A model generated the notes under the pieces. The model was not told the DNA's origin. It was given only the letters and a program-made list of their open reading frames with translations, and made no database searches. The translations under genes and the position numbers were made by a program. From contig JAQGEQ010000299.1 in the NCBI GenBank assembly GCA_034620365.1, positions 930,001-994,000 on the forward strand: a stretch of DNA of 64,000 bases. Reading direction: 5' to 3'. This DNA is from Pegea sp. RAD2-039. Taxonomy: Eukaryota; Chordata; Thaliacea; Salpida; Salpidae. Shown piece by piece: positions 42,224-54,200 of this stretch (position 1 is its first letter; each line of letters begins with the position of its first letter).

Positions 42224-42956
42224 GGTCATTTTCATTTTGAAAGTATTGAGAATGCAGTTGGTGTCACTCATCTTAGCGAACATTATTCAAACCTCTGTTA
42301 AACAGAAGAATTTTTTTTCTAATGTAAAAAAACTCTATAATCTGAAGTTTAGTGCAACTGTATGTATTTTCAAGATACAATTTCTCGGAATAAAATCATG
42401 ATGTTTAAGTTCATATGAAATTTAATTTAAACTCAAGCAAGTTATAAGATATCATATGTTGTTCTTGTAATTGAAATAAAGTAATTACATCCTCAAACTT
42501 TTTGTGAGAAAAGAATAAACTTTTTATTTATAGGATTTTTGAATTTGGTTTTTTAGTTAAACAAAGTTTATCCAGTAAATTTTTAAACTTTCTTTGTTAA
42601 CTAAAACGATTTTAAATATTAAATTTCTTCGTTATTCTTTAAAAAATATTCTATGAGTTGATAAAAAAGTAAAATTTCTGAATTTAATAGAAAAAGAAAC
42701 AAACAAGTTTAATGTTATTATATTTTCATATTTATTAAGATTTTATTTTATTTAAGAATCCGTAGAATATACTAAATGTATAATGACCACATTTATATCA
42801 TGCAAGTAATCTTAGTGTTAGAATAAACAAAACGTTACTTTGACATTGAAATTGACATTGAGTACATTTAAAAGTATTTTCAAAAGTCAGTTTCATACTT
42901 TGACCCATCAACTAACAATTATGCAACAATTTAAAAAAAAACTTTATTAAAAAAAA
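42224..42956. other. Convergent 3' flank between gene F and the amino-acid transporter
   Basis: Nothing beyond 3' untranslated sequence and polyadenylation-like hexamers was recognised. Confidence 0.4.
42475..42480 (+). terminator. Polyadenylation signal of gene F
   Basis: AATAAA about 250 bases after the stop codon of gene F. Confidence 0.4.
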
Positions 42957-45828
42957 CTAATGACCACTAGAGGCACCACCGAGTTGAGAAGCAGCGGTAA
43001 TATTTAAATAGCACGGCGGGACAAAAGCATTAGGGTTGATAATTTCATTAAATGCTGAATAAGTTGCTGAACAGCCTCCAATAAATCCAATCAGAATAAT
43101 TGTCACATGCACAGGTCGCTCCCATGTTGGCATTTTGCTGTGTAAATGTATGTTTTAAAGTTTTTTTTTTTTTTTGCAATTATTTTTTATGATCAAACAA
43201 AATTGATGATATTTTTTTATCAATTACTTATTAAAGCTATCAAAAGGTTAAAGGAAATTTTGACAATGACAGATGAGCTTGTATACTGAAATATTAATCA
43301 AGATATGATAAGGTTTATCTTAATCAAAGGCTATTAAAAGTGTTAAGCACACAAAAAGTTTATTTAAAAATAATATTAACATCAATGGTAAATAGTGTGG
43401 CCAGATAAACATAAGGCAATATGTAACATATTACAAATTATCTATTCCTAGAGTATTGATTTAACTTGATCTAAATTTCACAAAAACGATAAAAGTGATA
43501 AGTTCTTACGCTCCAATCCATTCATCGCCAAACTTGTTACAAAATTTCCAGTAAAAAACAGAAGGAAAAACGAAAGTGTTTAAGGTAACTGCACTTCCTC
43601 CGACAAGAGCTAATATATGTCCGAACCGTGGACAACTTTCCGCTGTGAAAATGATGATGACAGTGATCGTGGTTCTTACGACAACTCTTTTTAAGCAGAA
43701 TTCTGTTGATAAAAAATTGAAAATAAATATTTAGTTGAAAATGAGTTCAGTTTTATTGAAAATCTAATTCGTGGTGAGTTGTTAGTTTACACTGAGGTTA
43801 ATACAAACTACAAATTTGTTTGTTCGTAGAAAACATTTCAATCACCGTCAGGGACTCGAAGTGGTAATTCCAACACCTGGCTTAGAGGATTTTGGACAAT
43901 TACATAAGCTGATATAAGATGCATAGTAATTAGAATTGTTGCAATGGTTTGATAAGGTCCATATGATAAAGATTGAAATATATTAGGTTGAACGTCTTCA
44001 CCATAAACTGCATAACCAACAGAACCGACAGGAATATACATAAGAAGAATTGCTAATAAAAAAGTCAAATATTAATTCTTAAGTAAAAAACTCTCTAAGT
44101 AATGATTAGGATCTTTTAAATTCAAATTATTTTTTCAGTTTTTAGTCATTTTCAGCTGCCAAATACCTATCATTGCAATGCAAACTGCTTTTGGGAATTT
44201 ATCTGGGTTTTTCATGTCAGCTTGAATAGTTGGAAATGCAGCCATACCTCCGAAACAAAATAAAATCATTCCAAAAGTCAGAAAAAAAGCTTGAAAATCA
44301 GCTGAAAATACAATTTTTATTTTTATGTATTTTGTCAATGAACTTAACTATTCGAGATATGTTTAAAGTAATTTAGACAAACGTTTTTCAACTGTCCGTA
44401 AACAGTTTTTATTTTACAATTTTTTTCATTATAAAGTTTGTAATCAAACCTGAACTAGCTTTTTCAGTAGTGATATTTGCAACTGTGCTTGAGTTCAAAA
44501 AAACAGTTTCAGTTTGGTGTTTACCAGCATCCAAAACACATTGAATTATAATAAGTAAGCACGCTAGAGCTGTTGTAATAGTCGCCATCAGTGCAATTGG
44601 CCTGTAAAGTACAAAAGCTCATGTTATTTCTGCAAACAAAAGAAACAAGCATGTCAGCATATGCAGTTCTTCAACCAAAAACCTTTAAAAACTGATTCAA
44701 CCTTTCTTATGACTTTGTGATTTAAACACAACAGTTTTTTTACCAATTTATAAAAAAACATTTTATAAACAAACTTAAGCTCTATGTTTGAAACCATCAA
44801 ATGCGTACAAATTATGAAGTAAACACAAAAAAAACTTCTTACCAAAAATCTTTAGGACTTTTTAACCAGCAAAAAGGGGCTAATATGCCTCCAACTATCA
44901 TGACCCAATAACATAAGGAAATGTAAACATTCACCTAAAAGCAATTATACAGCTGAATAGTTAAAAGATTTACAAAAATACTAACTTGTTAATAAAGATA
45001 ATTAAGTTAACTAACATTAAATAGCAGTTGAATGATTATAAATATTTAAAATCAAGTTTAAAGATTATTAGAATTATTTTATAAGTTTATTCTCTTTATC
45101 AGTTTATCTTTTATTCTATACAGTTTTTCAGCCGCTACGCTTGAATTCTTTTAGTAGTAACTATAGAAACCTCTTGAAGAAGACGTTGAATATTTTGGGA
45201 AGCAATCAAAAGAAGAACAGTGCATACTCCATATAAAGTAAAATAAACAGAAATATTGACAATCATCCTAAAAAAATGTCTCTGTTTAAACAACTCGACA
45301 AAATCTTCATCCTACTCACTTTCCAAGCTTTCCATACGCATGATATCCAATAGTAGGATAAGGATCAGCGCAGTGCTTATCAAGAGTCTTCGAATTTTGA
45401 AGGAGCAAACTCCAACATCTGCCAAGAACGGTTCCAGTAAAAGAAGAAATTCCTCCACAAATCAAAATAAAAACCGCTCCCATCTAAGAATTTCGTCAAA
45501 AATCACTCCAATGTTTGGAGCAATTTGACTATTTTTGGATCTTACCCATCCTACTTTAGACACTGCCGCTGGAAGAGCAAGAACTCCGCTCCCAGTCATC
45601 TCTCCAGTGATGAAGAGTACTGCTGTAGTGACAGTCAAACCACTAATTGGAGCTTTTGATTTTTCATTCTATATTTAAGCAGTTAAAGATTTAATAATCT
45701 GGAAAATCTTCGAGTGAAGTTTTCCTGATGAAATTTTTTGAAATATTTTTAAAGCAACAAAAATGAATGAAACTAACTTCGTTCCGTTCATCTTTTGTCA
45801 GTAATTCAATCTCAACTTGATTAGCCAT
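42957..45828 (-). CDS. AAAP-family amino-acid transporter, 464 aa
   Basis: Ten exons on the minus strand: 45828-45778, 45668-45546, 45483-45320, 45267-45171, 44934-44843, 44601-44450, 44301-44167, 44052-43846, 43702-43510, 43137-42957; all phases agree. The start [17 protein letters not shown] is a short cytosolic N-terminus. Helix 1 reads [16 protein letters not shown], the glycine-rich unwound segment typical of amino acid/auxin permeases (Aa_trans: SLC32/36/38 and relatives). Later landmarks are [32 protein letters not shown] and [21 protein letters not shown]. About eleven membrane segments and two possible N-glycosylation sites in a central loop ([12 protein letters not shown]) fit the family, as does the length. 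Substrate and whether it is plasma-membrane or lysosomal cannot be told. Encoded convergent to gene F. Confidence 0.9.
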
Positions 45829-48800
45829 TCTCGATAAAAAAAAGTCTTACGGTTTTAAATTTGTGATAAATCTGAAGAATAAAAGCTGATTAAAAAACTT
45901 TTTGTTTCTTTCTTACTCCAAAAATTACTTTAACTTTAGTGGAATATAAGATTTAGATTAAATTAACTTTTTTAAATATTTTTTTTAATTAAACAATCAT
46001 TTTTTCATTCTATAAGTGCTTTTTTGTGAACTATTCTTACCAGAGAAGGTAAGACAAGTTATTACTTTTATTAAAGGATTCTTTTTTGTAATAGAAAAAT
46101 GCAGAGAAATTTAATAAAAACCAGAATATTTAAAACTAAATTTATAATTAAAAGTACCACTGAATACTCAAACCTATATAAATTTAAGTTATTTAAAGTA
46201 TTATTTATTTTCAGAGACAATTTTGAAGTTATCAATAATGTTTATAAATACTTTTAAACAAATTCTTGGCGTGATCTTTATACTGAGCATGAAAATTCAA
46301 TTCAAAACTTAAAAGTAAAATTATCTATAGATTTCATTAATTCCAACAAGCATTTTTCACGCCTTAGTGAGCTTCATTGAAAATTTTTACTTTGTCATAA
46401 TACAAGGAAAGATAGGAGAAACATTTTTCATTTGAGACGTAAGCAATATCTAATTTCTATTCAAACTTTCCAAATACGCTAGGTCAATAGAAAAACAAAA
46501 ATTACTGTATTAAATTATTGTATTAGAATTTAATTATTATAAATAGTTTTAAAAATATTATAATATAACTCATTTAAAATTAGAAGAAGTTTTTGAGCCT
46601 GTTTTGTAACATTAATATAAAGATATAACTTTAAAATGCAATTCAATGAAACTAATTAAAACGCCGACCGTTAGGCAACCTGTTTTTTTCAAAAACACCT
46701 TATGCTAGTAAAGGAGAATTTCTTTTTTTAGCCTAAAAAACTTGACTTTAAACTGAAACATTGTTAAAATACTCTAAATGTTTAAATGATAACTCATTAA
46801 AATAAGCTAAAGTTAAAATAACTCGATAAATAATTTTAAAAGTGAAATTATAAAAAATGAGAGTAAAAAAAAGTGACTTAATTCTTTTACGAAAGCAAAG
46901 AGAAGTAAAAAAAAATAAGTAAAAAATTTTTTTTGATGTATCTCTATGGTTGAAAAAATATTTTATTTTCTCAATATTTATAATCAAGTAATTGAACCAC
47001 AAGTTTCTCATTCAAAAAACTTGTTTGATCTGAAATTAGTATATTATTGATCTGTACATTTAAATTGATTTACTTTTGAGCCATATAACTCAATTAGTTA
47101 ATTTGTACATTAAGTGAAAAAGAAAATTTTTGTCTGTTTATTTTGGTAAAATAGAAATTTTTTGACTCATTTTTTTTGTGGGCGTCTAAACTTGTTTTGC
47201 AAGAAGTTTAGTAGTTATTAAAAGCTCAAAATAAACGAACATAGTAGAAATACTTTAGATAAAAATGTTTTAAATAAATGAACAAATAGTTTAATTACTA
47301 GCTTAAAGGTTTTTCAAAATTTATATTATTTTTTACATTTTATTGACACTAAAAGGAAGTAGTTGAAAAGCAAGAATTGAAAACCAAAAGACTTCAACTA
47401 TTATCAAAAACACTAGAACTAAAGCTTTTTAAAAATAAGAAACTCTTTAATTTGTCAATGTCAATACCTTCAGCCTCTGTATATTTAAGAATGTCGGTTA
47501 TACAGCTTACAGAAAGAAAATTTGAAATCTATACACATCTGTTTTTCTTGCATTTCTAACTTTACTGATGAAAATAACTAGTTGATTTTTTAGCATTTTT
47601 TTAATATTAACAATTACTATCGATACATATTTCTGTAAAATGTTTTTATGATCAATCTTGTGAAACTAAAATCTGTAAATATCAATAAACATCTAAACAT
47701 TTTTCTAGAAAATAGTTTAATAAGCTAACTGTGCATTAACCAAACCAACTTTTTAGTGAACAGTAGCTAACCTACTTCGAGACAAATAAACTGTTTATCT
47801 GTTTTTCCTCGTTCATATGCTACTTTAACCACTAGTTGCTGCGCTAGACATCAAGCACGTGGTAGCAACACCTCCTTTTAACCTGACGTCATTTCTCAAC
47901 TATATTTTTATAGTATTGCAAACTAGTTATAGATACAGCTCTTAAAGTGAAATCTAAAGCTATTATTTTAATTTTATGATTACCTGTGACTATTGAAAAA
48001 TGTAGACTAGTTTGTTTTAAATATTAAAGATGATTCATAGATGATTACAAAAAGTCTTTTAGCTCTTATAAAAAGCAAGACGTTTAAAAACTGTTCGATT
48101 TATATCTTAGTTATATGAAACTTTCATATTTTTAAAACTATTTATGATAATAAGTAAATACCTAAACATTATTAAACATAAATATCAAATGTGAAGTTTT
48201 TAATGACGCTGCTTAACCACAATTAAGGTTATCAAAGAAATTAACTTTTGTTAAATCATATATATTTGTTTCAAGCTAATAAAAACTTCAGCAACAAATT
48301 AATGCAACAAATACAACGTAGCATTAAAACTAAAAAATGCTTTTGCAAAATTTTATCTTGACTCGGCAAGGATTACTTTATGATACGACAATTTTAATGA
48401 AACATATATTTCTTATTTGGTTGATCTGCAGTTTTTAACAAATTAAAAGACTTATGTATGCTGAATTTATCTTATTAAACAATTAAAGCTGTTAGATTGG
48501 CATGGTTACCGGTAGACAGCAGTCTGTTTTTAAGTAGTTTCGAAATACCACACATAATCACTGTTTAATATAGATTTGATTAAAGAGATTAATAAATGTA
48601 TTTTGCAAAATGTGAATATAGCAATCTTACAAGAGTAGTAAACATGTTAAGCTGAATTTTCTTAGTAAAAACCTTTTTAATTACAATAGAGATTATTTTT
48701 GTTATTTTCTTTTATTCAATTTAACATCACAACTATTTACACAAGAAAAATATGACTTTAGATGTTTAATAAAAGAGTTTACTGATTGTATTAATTCTAA

Positions 48801-50574
48801 AAGTACTTTCGTATATAAGGAAGTATCAAACTGTACCAGAAACTTAAATCTAGCTTATCTAGAAATTATATTATAGAAAGTTTTTTATAAAAATTTGTTT
48901 GATTACAACCAAAGTTTTCAAACAAAAATCTCTTTGCTTTCGACCTTCTTATACAATAGACAATTGTTAGTCAATTTGTTTTAGGGTTGTACTTGGATGC
49001 AAGTAAGTCAAGAAAAACTGTAAAATTTAGAATTTTCTTAAAATTGTTTATTCAGACAGTAAAGACTCACTTCAAATGACTATCAGATATCTTATAAGGT
49101 ATCTTTCTAATAGCTTAGTTTTTAAATATGATACGGTTTTATAGATAGACAAAATAAATAAAAAATCACTGAAACAACAGTGCAATAGCTTGTAAGCAGT
49201 CCTTTTATAATTTATTCATAATTAAAGTTTAAGCAAATATTCTAAAGATATAAGTAAATTATTTTGGAATTAGAACACTTAAAATCAAAAATGCAATTAT
49301 CAAAACTGATGCCTAATAACTAAATCAAACAAATAATTTTTTGAAAAATATTTCATAATCTTTACTATTTGCAAAAACTCTTGACTGACAAAAAGTAAAT
49401 AAGTTTTATAGACTTACAATATGTGTGAGTCTATAATATGAAGCTTCAGCTGTTAATAAGAAATTGATTCTTTTTTGTTAATAGGAAGCAATAAAGAAAA
49501 CAAGTTTTAATTTCACTAGTAAAAGGAAGTTTATTATTGCTAAAAAGTTATTTATTTTTCTTACTTGAATTTTTAATGAATAGTGATGAACTTCTACATA
49601 ACGTTTTTAACTTCATCATATATATTAGATTATTTATTATTATATATAAATTGTCTATACGAAGCCGTATGGCCCATTCATTTTTTAGAAAATAAACAAT
49701 AGCAAAAATTAGTATAAAAACGCCTACTTCTGTAATTGTTTTATAGTAATTTAAACTTTAACTTTCGAGAAAGCTACTTCCTGATTTTTATATAAAAGTT
49801 TGTATACTTTTTTTTCGACTTCGTAGCATACTTTAATTACATAATCAAAACTACTAACAATGTGAATCAAAAAGCATTATAAAATAGAAAAATGACTAAT
49901 TATAAAAAATGAACAATTTGCATTTTGTTTATAATTTTGATTTGCAATGGTAAATACTGTTGATTGGTGAATAGAAAATTGTTTAACTGATTGAGTCTTA
50001 TTTCTCTTATTAACCCACATACTAGGCTTAAATAACGAAAAAACGTTAATTTTTTAACTTTTAAATTTCAATCTATAAAAAAATCATACTAGCTTATTAC
50101 ATAATTTGGATTACATAACTAATTACATAACTTCACATCCAGTTTTATCAGAATCAACATCACTTGTGACAATTATTACTAATCAAAGGGGATTGAATAT
50201 TGAAATATTACTGTTAATTATAAGTATAAGTATTCGTCAAAACATTTTTTTGCATTCTTTCTAAATTCTTTAAATGGATTTTTTTTAAAGTATTTTATAG
50301 AATCGTCTACTAATAAAAACTAAATATAGAATTAGAAAGTTGAACTTAAAAGATGAAAATTAAGTGGAATTTGATTGAATATAATTTGAAGTTGAAAACT
50401 AAAAATGTATTTAGAAAATTATCATGAAAGAAAAAAACATATATAAATCCTTTTTTGATAAGTTATTAAATATTTTATTACATGAATTAATAATATTTAC
50501 TTTTTATAGATCTTATGAATAAATTGCTTTTAGAAATAAATGAACAGAAGTTTACAGGAATAACTAAAACGTTT
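45829..50574. other. 4.7-kb gene-poor region
   Basis: No supportable exon, RNA gene or mobile element was found on either strand; open frames here are short and low-complexity. A less AT-rich patch at 47,820-47,895 carries regulatory-looking motifs (listed separately). The left end should contain the promoter of the amino-acid transporter. Confidence 0.45.
47835..47891. promoter_or_regulatory. GC-richer patch with E-box, CRE-like site and inverted repeat
   Basis: Within AT-rich DNA this patch holds a palindromic CACGTG at 47856-47861, a full TGACGTCA at 47884-47891, and an imperfect inverted repeat (gttgct at 47835-47840 with agcaac at 47864-47869). It lies about 2 kb upstream of the transporter start codon. 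It could be an enhancer or the core of a small mobile element; function is not shown. Confidence 0.25.
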
Positions 50575-50831
50575 TTAATCAACTACAACGTCTAAGGGCT
50601 TCAGTTTAATTGGAAGTGCTTGTTGTATGACTTCTTGCTTTTTTGTAGTGGATACAAAATTCTGTGAAAAAAATAATTGAGTTTTTTAAAATATATTCTA
50701 AATAATTACTTTCAAGTTTCTGGCTCTTTTCATAGCTTTTCGTGCTTCAATTACGCTATGAACTGACGAACAGTTTTTTGTAGACAATACAGAGATAGGA
50801 GTTTTTGATTTACTGCATAAAATCGATGCTT
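50575..50831 (-). CDS. Two coding exons, probably an extended C-terminus of RGS22
   Basis: On the minus strand, 50831-50710 (after an acceptor cag) and 50661-50575 join in frame and read ASILCSKSKTPISVLS, then VIEARKAMKRARNLK, then QEVIQQALPIKLKPLDVVVD and a stop. The first exon needs an incoming phase of 1. A donor inside the last RGS22 exon at 51225-51224 (after TATG) would supply that phase, replacing the final few RGS22 residues. Alternatively these are the last exons of a separate small gene or an alternative RGS22 isoform. I do not recognise a domain. Confidence 0.5.
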
Positions 50832-51214
50832 CTGTAATAATTCACTTTTTCTTAAAAAAAGTTTAAATTTTAAAGTTTATAATTTCAGTGTTTTAATAAC
50901 TATCAAAACCTCTTTAAATATACAAGATAATATAAATACTGTTACTTAATACTTAGTATGCAATTAATTATGATATAGTCAGCTATAATATTAAAAAAAT
51001 AACTTAATATACATAATTATTATAAATGAAATTCATAATTTCTCAATAAAATCAGTTTTTAATTGTGATTAATAATTAATGATGATTTTGAGCTTCTGTA
51101 ATACAGTTAATTTTAAATCATAGAAACAGAAGTGCAAAGTAATTGAAGAAAATTTCAACATCATCTTTTGCTAAACAGTTACATAATCAGCAAGTCTGTA
51201 TCTTAATAAAGAAA

Positions 51215-54200
51215 CTAAAAACCACCATAAGGAGTTGGGGATATTGATACTCTATTCTCAAGTTGATTCTCCATCATCAGCAGAAGTCTTTTACGTTCTA
51301 ACTCTTCCACATGCCTCCCATACGTCCATGTGATTGGTGGGATTCTTTCAGATAAAAAGTCTCCTCCAAACCTGCTATCAACTTCATCACTGTCTTGCAA
51401 GGAGAAAACTTCATCTCCAAATACGAAATTATTTGCTTCTCGTTTAATTCTTGCTTCTTCCTACTCAACAATCTTTCACTATTGAGATCAGATAAAGATG
51501 AGCAGAACCTTGCGAAGAGCAGCTTCTTGTTCTCGGGCTTGTTGCCTCATCCTCTGAATCTTCTTTCTCTTCTCCTTTTCAAGAGTGTAATTCAGTTTAT
51601 CCTCCCCTAAAGTTTTTCTGTATTCACAAAATCCACTCCAATGCGGAAAGAGAACTCTGAAGACAATGAGCTGCAAACAAACAAAGTTCTCATAAGACCC
51701 AATGGGCTGTCAAAAATCAAACCTGAGCTTCTCTAAAGATGTAAGGACCTAAATCCTTTCTTTTCTCGATTATTTTATCAGCAACTTCAGATGGGACATC
51801 AATCTGAAGAGCAGGAGGAATTTGAGAGAGGAGGAAGCAGTTAATGATGGAGGATATTTTGGATTCTGTGGCTGCTGGATCGTTATGAATGTGACAGAAG
51901 TCTTTATACTTCTGAACTTCAATCCAAAACAACACATCATTCTCTAAAAGGTCCCCTTTGATGGCCACATATCTCCGAAACTGTCCTGAGGTGACTGGAT
52001 TAGAAAGGCTGCGACGAAACTCGATGACGTCACGTGAAGATGACTGCCAGCGGTTATCGAGAAGCTGGAAAAGAAACAGATTAGAGGAAGAGATGAAGAT
52101 CCAAAACTCACTCTCCATGGCTCCCCTCTCTTCTTCTTTTTTTGCAAGAGAACATCTTCAGCAACTTCTGACATCCGAGAGAGCGATTTTTGACGATCCT
52201 GTAAAAGACACTGATCAGTATTCAACCGTTGAAGTTATTTTGGACTTTGTAATCATCTGTAGCAAGGAAGAGAGGGATCCACTTGTCCTGTAATCTTCTT
52301 CTCGCGTATTTCTGGACTTGAAGGATCAGTTCCGTCGGAGGTCGATCTTTTAAAGTCTTTCCCCAGCCTCCAGAAGACATTACAGCCTGTTGATGCAGCA
52401 AACAGTTTTCATCATACAAATGGATGCGAGCAAGACCTCGTTTTGCTCTTGTTTGGATGCGGGACTCGACGTGCCGAAGAAGTACTTCTTTTGGAGATAT
52501 TTGATCTTAAAATCTTTCGCTTTTGCTTCTCGTTTCTCTTCTGCATGATGAGGAAGTCTTTTGAAAGCCTCCGCATCTAGCCAACAGATCAAATCGATTC
52601 TGTGATTGGTTAACATTTACATGAAATATTATTTCGGATTTTTTATCACTTGGAAAAGTTTGATTGCATAAAGTCACGAAAATGCTCCAGCTCCATCCGA
52701 TTTTTCACAATATCTTCAAACGAGATTTCTCTAAACTCTTCTGGGACTTTACTCCATAAGTCATCTTCCTGAGAGCGATATGAAAATCCAGGAGTGGCTG
52801 GCTTGGGTTGCTAATAAAATAAGAGGAGTTCTTGAAATCTTAAAAAACTTATAATTGGAAGACGAAACCTTCAAAATAATCTTCTTCTTCAGACACGCCG
52901 CATACTTGGCAGAAATCTTCACATTCCGTTCTTGCTCCACAAGTTCAATCTTTTACAGAGTATTTTTGAATGACAATCTTCAATTAGTTCACAAACTCAC
53001 TCTGCTGTAAGCCTCTTTATCGTTTTGCAGCATCATCTTCCAAGGATCAAGGAGTGCTATCAAGACACTTTCCTCTGCTTCATCAAAAAGCTCTTCAAAT
53101 GGTGGGTCTATGTTCTTAGTGATGGATGATCTTACAGATGCTGAAATTTTGATGTCTTCAGGAGAGCAGCTCACAATATATTTGCCGTAAATCATCTTTC
53201 AATATATTTGTTAGTTTCAACAAACTGAACTTTGGGAGTTAAAGATTTACTTTAGATTGCTTTTTTAATAGGAACTCGTCAAAATTGAGATCGTAAAAAA
53301 GATGACGAAATCGCTGAAGATCAAACCAGAAGTGACAACAATTGATCCACATCTAATGAAGATTTATCAAATATTCAAGCTTAGTGCGATAACCAAAATA
53401 GTTTTTAGTAAATATTGAAAAAGCTTTTTTTCAATCGATTTTTTCATTTTTAATTTGAGACGAATCCTGAGTGAACTCATTAAGGTCAAAATAATTATCT
53501 TCAATAAAATAAAAATATTATTAAATTAAGTAATTTAAGGTTATGTAAGTCACCTTAGCAATATGAACTTAACATTGAACTCAAGGTTGTTGACATTCAA
53601 AAGTCATATGATTCTACAATTTCTATTTATGCTTTAGAATACGCAAAAAAATAAACTATCAACTATTGTTGTAGCTACTTATAGTGAAGTTGTGTTAGTA
53701 AATAAATAGTAATAGCAATTCTCACAATACTTGCCTGATTTTGTGAATTTTCACAGAATTCAGTGAAAAATAAACCAGCTCTAGTATCACTACTCAACGC
53801 CTAAAATATACAAATTATCAGAATCACTTCCTGTTTATACTAAAAATTGTCGTTTTTCGTCAAATTTTCTGCTTATCGAATCGAAGAAAATGATGTTAGC
53901 AAAAGAATCAAGAATAAAAAAGTTTGATTTCTTAGTAAGAATTGATTCGTAGAATCTTTAAGAAATTTTATATTTAAAATATTATTACCAAGTGTTGTTT
54001 ACAAAGAGATTTTGAAATTCAGTTGAAATTAAACAGAGTTAAAAAAGTTTACAGAAATCAAATTTAGCAAAGATCAGGGTGAATATATTTGCAAAAAACA
54101 CCATAATAGTCACTTGGTAAAAAGTTATCCAATCAAATTCAAGCTTAAGGTTAATTATAAACTTTCTCATCAACTAACTTGTAACATTTCTTCCAAATCC

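Noticed and set aside
51958..52293. 111-codon plus-strand open frame
   Set aside because: Antisense shadow of two RGS22 exons that encode a recognisable RGS domain.
53732..53740. GC donor in RGS22 exon 20
   Set aside because: A GT donor four bases further on (after 53732) keeps the frame with the next exon, while the GC donor does not.
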